Positions 1 through 10,149 of a stretch of 64,000 nt of DNA are shown here, piece by piece; positions within the stretch are counted from its first letter, which is position 1; each line of letters begins with the position of its first letter. A program made the position numbers and the translations under genes. Under the pieces are notes generated by a model. The model was not told where the DNA came from and ran no database searches. It saw nothing but the letters and a program-made list of their open reading frames with translations. Source of the stretch: Phallus indusiatus (Eukaryota; Basidiomycota; Agaricomycetes; Phallales; Phallaceae); NCBI GenBank assembly GCA_027605045.1, contig JAQFWX010000025.1, positions 62,001-126,000 of the forward strand, read 5' to 3'.

Positions 1-309
1 TGATGGTAAAGGTGGTAAACCTCGGTAGAAAGTGTCGAGAGACGAAGGAGCAGAATGAACACAACGAACTAGGGAATCTTGAAAGTGAGCGCGGCTTTGC
101 TTGCGCGTTTCGCGAAAACAAGGAATTTCGTTGCGAGAAAGACAGCTCCCAGTTGAGGACAAAGACTCCTTCGGTGTTGGAGAAGGGGTTGCAAGGCATG
201 ACTTGAGCGATAATTTATACACATTATCAAACGTAAAGTGAAACGAGCTTTGACCCCTCCAATAATTTGCATTTTCTGCGGATACGTAGAGGATACTGGC
301 TAACCGAGT

Positions 310-805
310 TCAGATGATGTCAGATAGTAGATGGATCCTAGCTTTTTGGAAGTAAGGCAATTCCGCCCCAAGGCGCAAGTCCACGTGCGGATAATACACG
401 AGCTTGTTACGTCAAAAAATTGCCAAAAAGACAGTGTAAATTTACACAGTCGAGACCAGTTAACTCCCCATTCGAACGCGTCGTAATGAATGCGAATTGG
501 CCCCCTAATGGAATAGCAACGTGAAAATGTATTTTCGGACATGAATCCGCCACAATTTGCTTACGTGTAGCATAACCAAAATGTCCAGCAGAAGGTTTGA
601 GGCTCTCGGAGTAACGAACGTTTTTTTGCATGTGGTTAGAATAAGCTGCAAACATCGAAATCAGCGTAGGAAGGAGAGGTTTGTCCAGTGTTGACCCGGA
701 AATACGTATGTACAACGCCGTGAATGATCCGCGAAGGGCAATTCGATTGGACACGATCCAGGAGTCAGCCGGCGACGGAATGAGCGTGACGGCGGCGGTG
801 AGCAT
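310..805 (-). CDS. possible small gene of unknown function
   Basis: I do not recognise this protein. A minus-strand ATG at 805 opens about 88 codons with varied composition, reaching GHFGYAT near 545. A good donor (GTAAGC) with an acceptor about 60 nt later near 485, then a second possible short intron of about 43 nt, lead to a last exon reading LVYYPHVDLRLGAELPYF and a stop at 310-312. Support is limited to open frames and plausible splice signals. The second intron is unusually short and no domain is visible. It would be divergent from the enoyl-CoA hydratase gene, sharing about 260 bp of upstream DNA. It may equally be non-coding. Confidence 0.28.
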
Positions 806-1068
806 GTGTCCTGAACCTGACTAACCGCTACCATACACTTTCGACCCACACCTGAGCACAGAACATGTTTGTGAACTTGTTCTCTCTTTTGGAAAGACCA
901 TCAATGGAGCATCGTGACAATTGTGATAGCATCGCATGGCTTAAAGAGGGGTCCAAAAGAAATTAGCACCTTTCACGAGAATCCTCACAGAACACACTCT
1001 TCTTCCCAAAACTATACTTTCTAGCCGACATATTCGCAGCATTTCCCCGTTATCTACTGTGACAAACG

Positions 1069-2204
1069 ATGTCCAGCACCACTGCGCCAGAGCAACCTGA
1101 GCAACTATCACCTGCACCTTCTGCTTCACCTTCTAATGTCACTATCTCCACTGCCACGAGTTCAAGCCTGTCCAATACGGCTCCAGAACCTTTGATTCTT
1201 ACTGCAAGGCCACCAGATTCACATGTTTTGGTGATCAAATTAAACCGTCCTCGCGTTCTGAATGCGCTCTCGTCTGCCATGGTCGATTTACTTCTTTCTG
1301 CGTTGAAATCTGCCGATGCTGATCCTGACATTGGTGCCATTGTGATCACCGGGAATGAGAAAGCATTTGCGGGTGAGTCCCTGTCGATTATTCCAAGTAT
1401 TGACGCCCCTAAACTTCGTTGCACTAGCCGGAGCAGATATCAAAGAGCTCTCTTCACTCTCATTTTCTTCTCTTCACAGTCAGGGTTATCTTCGTGGTAT
1501 ATCAGAAGGTATCTCAAGCTTTAGAAAGCCTGTCATTGCTGCGGTGAATGGTCATGCGGTCCGTAGGATTTCCATAATTTTTCTTCGTCATCCAGAAATT
1601 ATTAACCTATTAATCACTCTTTGGTCATTTCAGCTGGGTGGAGGATTCGAGCTCGCTTTAGCATCTGATACCATCTTTGCATCAACGACTGCGCAGTTTG
1701 GTCTTCCAGAAATCAAAATAGGAACCATACCCGGTGCCGGAGGAACTCAAAGACTGGTCCGTGCTATAGGGAAGGCCAAGGTAAATTGAATTGTGCATCG
1801 TCACTACCACTTTTTTTGTTCAAGTTACTCCATCAGGCAATGCACATGATTTTAACTGGCGAAACGATATCCAGTACTGAGGCGCTCAACGCTGGTTTAG
1901 TTGCGAAGGTATACCCACCCGAACAGCTTCTCGATGCGGCTATTAGCGCAGGTTTGTCATCGAAATTATCGTCATAATGGTTTCACGTTTGTTCTGAAGT
2001 CATTCAGCTAAGACAATGGCATCATACAGTCAGCCAATAGTAGCAATGGCAAAGGAGGCCGTTTTGCAGGCGGACCAATTAGCTCTTTCAGATGGCATTC
2101 GTCTAGAAAGGGCCCTGTACTATTCGACATTCACGACCGCCGATTTCGCTGAAGGCACTACGGCTTTTGTTCAGAAAAGAACACCAATATGGAAAAATGC
2201 CTAA
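1069..2204 (+). CDS. enoyl-CoA hydratase, probably mitochondrial
   Basis: This crotonase-family enzyme hydrates trans-2-enoyl-CoA in fatty-acid beta-oxidation. Five exons join in frame (1069-1372, 1428-1558, 1634-1780, 1837-1951, 2008-2204) to give 297 residues, the usual length for the eukaryotic enzyme. The oxyanion-hole stretch is [11 protein letters not shown], split by intron 1. Both catalytic glutamates are present: one in [11 protein letters not shown] at the start of exon 3, the other in [20 protein letters not shown]. The C-terminus ends in the typical [12 protein letters not shown]. The first 45 or so residues are rich in Ser, Thr and Pro with almost no charge, so a mitochondrial presequence is likely but not textbook. 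All four introns are 55-75 nt GT-AG. The two active-site glutamates favour a true hydratase over a crotonase-like paralogue. Confidence 0.95.
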
Positions 2205-3882
2205 TGAGATGTATTATTCCACCGAATCGTAGAAACTACATGTCTTCTTGCCAAGCAATTCGGTACCTAAACATGTGCATGTTGTGTTATGACTTACCCA
2301 CGATTTATGTCTCAACAGAATTATACGTGTATCGATACGTATTCCCGAGCTTTCTACTTGTCGTCATAAAGCTTAAGCTTGTCTACGGTTAAGAGTAATT
2401 GCGAACCACTCGTTCTTCCACGCAAAAATAGAATGTTGATCAGAATCACAAGCGACGATCAGTTAGGGCAAACTTCGGCAAGTCGATTTCGTGTCAACTG
2501 CCAATACGAACGTTTATCTAAACACTATATTATTCGCCAGGTGCATATATGCATCCTAAATGGTGAAAACCCAACCAAAGGGAACAAATTTATTTCGATA
2601 TGCAAACTGATATATCGTATTGCTCAACGGTCAATCGGTGATTTGACGCGTTTACAAACTCGCTTTCTCACTGAGTAATGATTAGATCCATGACTGCGAG
2701 GTTACCAGCATTTCGAGGAACCGAGGGTGTGAAGTGCTTAAAGTGTAATTGACTTCAGTCGATAATACTTATTAACACCGCGAGTCACCTGTTCATCGAC
2801 ATACAACGGCACATATCATACCTGAAAAATATGAATGTAAAGAACTGCTACTCTGCAAGTATATCACGATGTATTTGTCATATGTCGTAATAATCTAAAA
2901 TACCTTGTCTACTAGCCATAATCCTCTTTGAAAATGGTTTTAGATTCTGATGGCCATATCGAATTGACCGGGATTTAAACCTGAAAGATAGATATAGGCA
3001 GCGTTGGGTTTGGATCAGGCATTATCTGGAGCCTATACAGATTTGGGGGAAAAAGATATTAAGTATCTGGCAATCTTTTTGTAAGTTGTATCTGATCCTT
3101 ACAACAAGCTGAATCAGACAAATTACGATACAATTAAGAAGCAACGTTTCCAACGACGCTAACATCCGAAAACCAGACTTCAGCCATTTCGAACGAGTCA
3201 ACTGTGGAGTATTGAATAAGGTGGCTAGTACTTACTCCGGATCCGGTATTTGAGTTTTCTAATCTAGTAACCTAATCAACTCAGACGCCTTTGCGCAGTT
3301 TTGCCCTTTAGTGTTCTAGTGTGTATACCCAATTTATATACGGACTTCGCAAGATGTATACAACCCGACCAGCCTCCCGACCAGCCCCCGCAACAACTTC
3401 TTGATCGGGTGCCACCATATACAAATCTAATCGCAACGTTGATCATTATGTATAGATTTTCCCAGAATCTATATAGACTAGCCACCGGTATTTTCTGTGA
3501 ATATGGAAACTATGCTGAGTTCACCGGAAGTCTGATTTTACCACAGTAAACCTACTCAAATGTATTTTTTTATTATGTTTAATCAAATAGATGAATCTAT
3601 GGGCAAGTTTACTGCGGCGGATTCAGGGAAAAGAAGAAGATATTGAAGTTGGATGTTATTGAATGGCACTTCTGGTCCTTCAAGCTTCGGGCCTTCGCAG
3701 CGTGTAGCTAATCATTGAAATTGTTAATGCATTGACGGGGATGACTCGGAAAATCGAGGGATATTGATTTGTATCTGATTTCTGCTAGTAATACAAGACA
3801 GTCCAGAGTCAAAGTTCGGAGGGACTGGTGATTTAATTTTGTGACGTCCGTGTCACACGATTGCCTTGCCGTACCAGTCCGA
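2205..3882. other. no gene recognised (about 1.7 kb)
   Basis: Open frames here (for example 2379-2678) are short and show no family features or consistent splicing. The DNA is AT-rich. Small structures are a 12-bp tandem (cccgaccagcc-type unit, twice, near 3367-3390) and a short inverted repeat around 3452-3476 (tatagatt / aatctata). The last 200 bp presumably hold the FCF2 promoter. Confidence 0.6.
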
Positions 3883-4921
3883 ATGCAGAGCGACCTACAG
3901 CAAGAACAAGAGGAAACGTACTCTTCAGACTCGTCAAGTACCTCCTACGATGAATTGGAGTTAGAACACGAGTCAGGAAGTGATAATGATATCAATTCTA
4001 TCACCCCGGAATATTTGGCGTCGCTCCTAGAGAAAGCCAAGGCCAACATTCGCGAACGAAAAGGCAAACAGAAACAAAAGGAGCAAGAAGGCTCACACCA
4101 AGAAAGTGTTTTATTGTTGGAAACAGAAGAAGATGATGAAAAGTATGTTTCCTAGTCCCTTTTCTATTCTTTTCTAAATGTTTTTCCCACCATTTGTCAG
4201 TGCATTGCCTATGCTAGACCCGGGACCGTCAATGCCCAAACCATATTTCAACCTTGGAGAATCACGTACTCAGCCTGGTTCCTTAATTCATGATGTAGAA
4301 GTAGAAAGACTTGAAAAAATTGCTCCTTCAGCTCCTGTGCCTCCACCGCCCCCTCCACCGCCAAAAGAACGTCTAACTAAAAAACAGAAAAAAGAGGTTC
4401 GTTTCTTTCGCACTTTTGGATACAGATTCTATTTACCTAAATCTGCGCCTTGTAGCAAAGACAAGCTACTGCTGGTCCATCGTGGTTTGATCTACCTGCT
4501 CCTAATCCAGCTGAACTGCCAAAACTGTTCCGTGAAGTTGAAGCTATACGACTGCGGAATGCTTTAGATCCCAAACGATTTTATCGTAAAGATGAAGGCG
4601 AAGGAAAGGGGATCAAGGGTCTTCCTAAGTACTTTGCTGTAATTGATCTCTCTTTGTACTCCACTATCCTCCCTGACTCTTTTTTTTCCCCTTCACATGC
4701 AGATGGGGACGATCTTACCTTCCACGACGCCCTTTGGAACAGCGAGTAATGACAATCTACCTAAATCGCAGAGAAAACGAACAGTGGTTGACGAGCTGGT
4801 GGATGACGCCGAGACCGAACGATATGCTAAGAAAAAATTCTCAGAATTACAGGGAGTACGAGAAGCGGCCGGTCGAAATACTTTGCACAGGAAGAGGTCG
4901 GCTCGTCGACCAAAATGGTGA
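3883..4921 (+). CDS. FCF2: Fcf2-type pre-rRNA processing protein
   Basis: Fcf2 acts in the nucleolus in early pre-rRNA cleavages of the small-subunit processome. Four exons (3883-4142, 4201-4396, 4456-4638, 4703-4921) join to 285 residues. The N-terminal half is acidic and disordered, with a run of eight prolines near residue 140. The C-terminal half is the Fcf2 domain: TAGPSWFDLPAP, then LRNALDPKRFYRKD, then GLPKYFAMGTILPSTTPF across the last intron, followed by a basic tail (RKRTVVDELVDD to RSARRPKW). The first in-frame ATG at 3883 is used; the frame is open slightly further upstream without an ATG. Family resemblance covers the whole domain in order, so the call is firm. The gene is independent of its neighbours. 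Confidence 0.93.
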
Positions 4922-5268
4922 ACACCGTCATCTTATCTATTTTTCATATATATCCCAAATACCAGATACAAATATGGAGAGACTGTTATGTTGCACGTTC
5001 ACCATTTAGTTTTTTAATATATCAGAATATCATGAAACGAATGTAAGAACACAAAAGTACACGTATTTGAAATGATCTGGAATCTAGAGTGATATTAATT
5101 TGGTGACTAACTTGAGACATCCAATATGTACAGCGATAAGTAGCTTCCTGGCAAACATCCGCCTTCGATACTGGGCTGTATTCTGCACAGTAAGCCTTGG
5201 CATCTCTTCTGTTGAGGTTAGAGATGTTTTGTGCTGTGCGCAGCGATGGAAGGATCTATTGACCCAAA
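4922..5268. other. no gene recognised
   Basis: This is the FCF2 3' flank. A minus-strand open frame (5084-5278) overlaps the doubtful small gene to the right and could be its 3' continuation, but no splice path links them convincingly. Confidence 0.5.
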
Positions 5269-5581
5269 TTAGTCCCAAGTCTTCACAAATCGGTCGCTAT
5301 TTAATTCTAACAACTGGGCTCGAAGCGTGATCATCAGGACGTCTGACGATGATGTACGAGCTGCCAGTCGCCACAGTTTGAGTTGTGTTCCTGGTAGACA
5401 TGTCATTAGAATATCAGAAGATTAATAGGAACTCACTCTTGCAAATATTATGTTCGCTTCTACGGTCATCTCTTGAATTCTCGTTAGTTCGCTTCTTTAC
5501 ATTTGCAACCTCTGTTTTGAAGGCAGTAATGTTCAGCTTCATTGTAGCATTGTCGGCCTTCATGGTAGTAACATCAGCCAT
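5269..5581 (-). CDS. possible small coiled-coil protein, 5' end unresolved
   Basis: I do not recognise this protein. A minus-strand exon reads TEINPDVAVLTFNAAFLVAN, then a stretch with hydrophobic residues in near-heptad spacing (MKADNATMKLNITAFKTEV), suggesting a short coiled coil. A donor GTGAGT after HNICK and an acceptor about 45 nt later continue the frame to LRAQLLELNSDRFVKTWD and a stop at 5269-5271. The first in-frame ATG is at 5581, but the frame stays open upstream. A donor/acceptor pair with a CTAAC branch site suggests another 5' exon whose phase I could not match. It may be a decayed gene. Confidence 0.33.
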
Positions 5582-6256
5582 TCTCAGAGCAGCGACATTG
5601 GCTACAAGGAAAGCGGCGTTGAATGTCAAAACAGCAACATCAGGGTTGATTTCGGTAGTCTGCCACCATTCTGTGGAACTTGCTTCGTTAGTGTTCTCTC
5701 AATCTGTAGTCATGCAGCATCGTACACATACTGGTACGGCTTTAAGTTTCTGATGCTGGCAGCTGGTATTATCTGTTTTTCGAAAGGAGCCTAATTATTC
5801 ACGATCGTAAAGGAATGATTATATATGCTTACTCCCGACCAATTTCCACCTGTTACCTGACTGGAATTACGCTGATGACATCTAAACGCGAGGTATAATA
5901 TAAGGAAGTTGTCGAGGATACAACCTCAGAGGTCAGAATTGTTTGGTATTCATATACGATTGAGAACAATCTATGTTGTGGAGACTGGGTAAAAGATAAT
6001 GCGACAAAGGAGTATTAATAGGCTCTGTCACAATCGGACCTTCGTGCTGAAGATCAAATTTTCAAATTTCAAGAAAGGTCAACTCGCCAACCGAAAATGG
6101 TGAATCCTGTCAGTCTATTATCTTATTATTTTCCAGATACCAAGTACATACAATCATACAGGGGATATACTGTTAAGTCGTACAATCACAACCTCGACTT
6201 AACTTTATTTTAGACAACGGATAAATGTACTACATGCACTTTAAAAGAATCCGCAG
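5582..6256. other. no gene recognised
   Basis: Between the doubtful coiled-coil gene and the 3' end of the DUF6534 gene I see no coding structure or repeat. Confidence 0.5.
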
Positions 6257-8304
6257 TTAAATTGCGTAGCCTGGTTCAATTACAGTCAGCGTCTCCGTAG
6301 TTATGGTCACTGACGGGCCACGGGGTATGCTACGAGGTGGTATTTCCAATTTGAGCTGAGATTTTGGTGAGAAAGGACTGATAGGTGACTGAAAATCATC
6401 AAATGTTATATTGAATCAAAGAAGAAGGTCGAATTTCGAAAAGGGCGGCTTACCCTCGGGGATGAAGGGGGATAATCGCCCATTCGGATTGAATGGACCA
6501 GACCAGAATGGCCGGAACTTTTATGAACAGAAGGCTCCTGATTTCGCAGGTATTTTCGCGAATTTAAACTAATCAGATGGTTAATATTCAGCTCGATCAT
6601 AAAATTTCCAAAGCAAACAAACATACATAGTAAGGAACGAATTGACGTATACTTCTCTGATTCAGTAAGTTTGCAAAAAAGCTATTGTAAACCCACATTT
6701 GCTTAGCGAGAACGTTATAGCTGGGAATCAATTAGGACCTTTGAATTTGGAGCATCTTTTCAAGACCTTACCAATGAATATCCAATTATGAGGCATAGTC
6801 AAGAGACAGATCGCATCGATGGTTACAGTGACACTGAAAAGAATCGAGTTGGTTGAATGGTTTGTCTGTGGCGAATCAATCTAACCTGGTTACCAGACCC
6901 GTTTCAATTGTGTAAATCATCAAAGTGCGAAGCGCCGAATGCGTTCTGAGGAAATGTGTGAGTCCAGTTGCAATTTATGGAAACAATTAAAAATAGGGCT
7001 CGACAAATAATAAGGCAGGATAAGATGAGGACTCTTAGTCCACTTGACGTCTCTGTCCTTCACGCTGATAAGATAAAGCACTTACTCTCCAAAACTAGTC
7101 TCCGACTTCGTTTTACGCAGATACCAACAAAGGACGAGTGTAATGAACAGATCATTTATCGCCATGAGCACCAATGTGGCCGTCATAAGCGGCTGGTTCA
7201 ATAAGATCTCTGTCCCAAACTCTCCGTAAACGTTTTGTCAACTCACCAATGCTTCGTCTATTCTGGAGAACAGCTTGATCTGAAACCTAAATATTGGTGC
7301 GGCGTCGTTAGGCACGGTTGTGAAACAGAGTTAGAACTGATATTTTCTTACAGTTTTACAACCGCAGCAAATCCCGTCCCTGAAAATCTACTGTAAGTAA
7401 AAAGTGGAGGCACTGAATAAAACGTCTAACCTGCATGAACAAAGGCAAGGATAACCTACTGAAAAATGAGGGAAATGCGGGAGCGACGAATCAATGTTTA
7501 ATTACCACAAAAGTAGCTACGAAATAATTGTCTCGCGACACTGAAAGAGATCAGTTACGAGAAGTCGCCGCTTTTCCAACACCTTTTAAACGCACGTTTG
7601 AAGGCTCTATGGGCGAAAAATCTTGAAATTTATCAGAAGTACATTTTTTTGATATTCAAGAAGCGCATACAGTTGAACGAAAACAGCAATGAGTACGGTT
7701 GCAGCAACCTCCAGCTTTGGAAAGTCAGGCTTGAATCGATTCATAACGGTGTAAGATGCTGCAGCAATCAACTCACAAGTATGCTCCTGAGTGCACGAAT
7801 CGTTTTTCAATAAAGAGTACCCGGAGGAGAACAGGTATATCATACCATTCGCCTCGAAGAAGAGCCGCGGCATTTCCATAGTTTGAAACCAAGTACCAAT
7901 ATGCCGAGTGTGATATGAATGCAACCTGTAAGGCATCCAAAGCCCTGTGGAATGAGAGTTTAGCAAGTCTATACCATTTCATAGTGCCCTACTGACCACA
8001 ACGCGCCCACAAGAATTTTGAAGGATAGTCTGTCTCTTGGATAGTTTGCTGGAAACCAAGTTGAGAATGAATTTTCGAAGAAAGATGCTGTTTGACATAC
8101 TGTAGTACAAATAGCTTTGAAGCGATGTTAAACCAAAAAGACTAGATGAATATGTATATATCATCAGTTGAAATTTTTTTCTGCAAAAAACAGAATGACA
8201 ACTCACATAGCAGAGACAATCACTCCAATCAGCAGTGCACCTAGACTATTATCAAATTTCACGTGGGCGAACGGATCTGCCAAAGGAGGAGGAATTGAAG
8301 TCAT
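6257..8304 (-). CDS. DUF6534-type seven-helix membrane protein
   Basis: This belongs to a basidiomycete family of predicted multi-helix membrane proteins whose function is unknown. The start ATG is at 8304 (MTSIPPPLADPF). Very short exons must be joined through about a dozen 45-150 nt introns. Landmarks in order: DNSLGALLIGVIVSA; LFGLTSLQSYLYY; NYPRDRLSFKILVGALWALD; ISHSAYWYLVSNYGN; WSILLEVAATVLIAVFVQL; FFAHRAFKLSRDNYFVATFV; MAINDLFITLVLCWYLR; LRTLMIYTIETGLVTS; MPHNWIFI; FSLSKLYVNSFLTILNSRKY; then a Ser/Pro-rich cytoplasmic tail ending in EPGYAI at the stop 6257-6259. The LSKLYVNSxLxxLNSR signature and the order of helices are characteristic. One junction near 7215-7230 is uncertain: the best acceptor would make a 27-nt intron. 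Long single frames are absent, so simple ORF calling would miss this gene. Confidence 0.88.
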
Positions 8305-9088
8305 TGTCTATGACGAACGCTTTGGCGTGTCCGCACAGTTATGGGGTGGGATAGGAAAAGGAGAGAGCGACGGCCGAAAGAATACTTATACCCCGTTTGA
8401 GAAATTACACCCATAATAGCACTGCCAGAGAAGATGTATAAATTTAATATTTGAATTATTGTCATTGATTTGATTTGGTGCTAGAAGATTAGAACTTTGG
8501 TTCCTGGGGAAAAGACTTCACCGGGGCTCTGAATGCCATGACTTACCCATGTGACACTATTGGGCCGGAAACTCTCAAGCTGTCTGTGCCAACGAGTCAT
8601 GGCGTCCAGAACCGCGCACAGAAGGCGAAACAGCCGAGGCGTGTGTCCATAGCAAATTGACGATGGTTATGGGATTTTTTTAGAAAGTATTATTGACTCA
8701 AAGAAATAACGAAGTTTACGCAGTGATAGTTGATTGATGAGACTTTGAGACCCACGGCATGGCCATCAAGAAAATCTTCCAGGTTTGACGCCGAAAAAAA
8801 AAGTAGATAATCTTTTTGTCAAGTTCCTGGAGATCATGTTTGAAATGTCAATATGTTATCTTATACTTTCCGACTCGGGAGGACCACGAATGGACGTGGT
8901 ATTCCGTTCACTTTTTTGTTGGACTTCGGAACTACGTCAACGCCGAAGCTCAGGTGAGTGTGAGGGGGGTTATTGCATTATTATATACGGAGTGAGGCGG
9001 AAAACAAACACATGATGAAAGACAGGAGGGTGAGAATTTCTGGTAAATATCGTAGTACGTTTGGTTCTTCCAAGTTTTTCTTTTTTCC
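8305..9088. other. intergenic, no gene recognised
   Basis: About 780 bp between the DUF6534 start and the TOM22 stop. The plus-strand frame at 8785-9015 lacks family features and splice partners. It presumably holds the DUF6534 promoter and the TOM22 3' end. Confidence 0.5.
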
Positions 9089-9597
9089 CTAAAAGCCAGG
9101 AGGGACGATACCCTGTTGCTTCGGCTTGTTGGGGTCCATTGGATTAGACCCACCGAGTTGAGGAGTCATCATCTACATAAGTCGTAAACAAGAAAGTCAA
9201 TATACTTCAATTGTTGACGTACGGTTTGAGCGCCTTGTTGTCTGGCCAAATCCTCTTTTTCTTGTTGGACAATTCTAGCCTCGTCTTCGAGAACCAGGAC
9301 CAACGGCAGCCCTACAAGGAGAGCTGAAGTGGCAACCACCCATGCAACATTGCCCAATACTCGTCCCGTTCGAAAAACCAATGAGGTGGCTTTGGAGACC
9401 TTGGTTGAAATGGAATGTCGTGTTGTTGGGGGAACTATGTCGACCAAGGCTGCAATACGATCGACTAGGGATTCATCTGCTAAGTCGGACGAGACGGAAG
9501 ATATTGATAATGAAGATGATGTTCTAGATGAGGAAGAGGAAGCGTAAGGAGAGTTGGGACTGTTTTCCTTTTCTTCTACAATCTCGACCTTGACCAT
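9089..9597 (-). CDS. TOM22: TOM22, mitochondrial import receptor subunit
   Basis: Tom22 is the central receptor and organiser of the outer-membrane TOM translocase. Two exons (9597-9223 and 9172-9089) give 152 residues, a normal length. An acidic, Ser-rich cytosolic N-terminus starts MVKVEIVEEKENSP. Next comes the conserved ESLVDRIAALVDIVPPTTR segment, then a single membrane anchor (VLGNVAWVVATSALLVGLPL) followed directly by VLEDEARIVQQEKE in the intermembrane space. The C-terminus is KQQGIVPPGF, joined through a 50-nt intron with donor GTACGT. Order and spacing match fungal Tom22 throughout. It is divergent from the zinc-cluster regulator across about 550 bp. Confidence 0.95.
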
Positions 9598-10149
9598 GTT
9601 TTGAAAGAGAGGTAAGGAACCGGCCAGGTGGCGCGCTCCGCTCTGGGTATAGCCGCCCGCCCGCCTGCTGCAGAATGGATTTAGACTATGACAACAGTTA
9701 CCTGGCGTACACGTTCTAGTTTCTTAAAATTATGGGAATTTTGAAGTGAATGGATGCGCCTCGCTTTGTTTCGCAAGCGTAGTAATTGTTGCATCAATGT
9801 CGAAGCCCTTTGACAATTTGTAGTACCTAATTTACAACCAATTTTTAGAACTAGACCAAAATCCTTTAGAAGCTACAAGTGTTACTTACTCCCAGTGTTG
9901 ACCTAGGAATGTCCAAGGTTATAGCTGTGTAGAGATATGACAGGAAACACCTGGAAACACGTATGCTCAGTAATTCAATAATTGTCTCGATAGTAAATCA
10001 TGTGCCAAGTATAATTTCGGTCCCGCGCGCACTATGCTAAATTTCTGCGGTACCGAGTCAGCGACCCTTCCTTTTCCGGAAAAGCGTGTGCGAGCTTATT
10101 AATAAATATACGCGGCTCCTTGCCCCTACTTTTTAACATTATACTTATT
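9598..10149. promoter_or_regulatory. shared upstream region of TOM22 and the zinc-cluster gene
   Basis: This is the 552-bp interval between two divergent start codons. There is a short GC-rich stretch just upstream of TOM22 (about 9630-9670) and an AT-rich segment with ttattaataaatata before the regulator gene (about 10096-10111). No specific binding site is claimed. Confidence 0.45.

Noticed and set aside
2379..2678. 99-codon plus-strand frame
   Set aside because: No family features, no promoter or splice context, and its first codon is not ATG.
5385..5753. 122-codon hydrophobic plus-strand frame
   Set aside because: Apparent hydrophobicity comes from reading the complement of the coiled-coil candidate; no helix-loop pattern.
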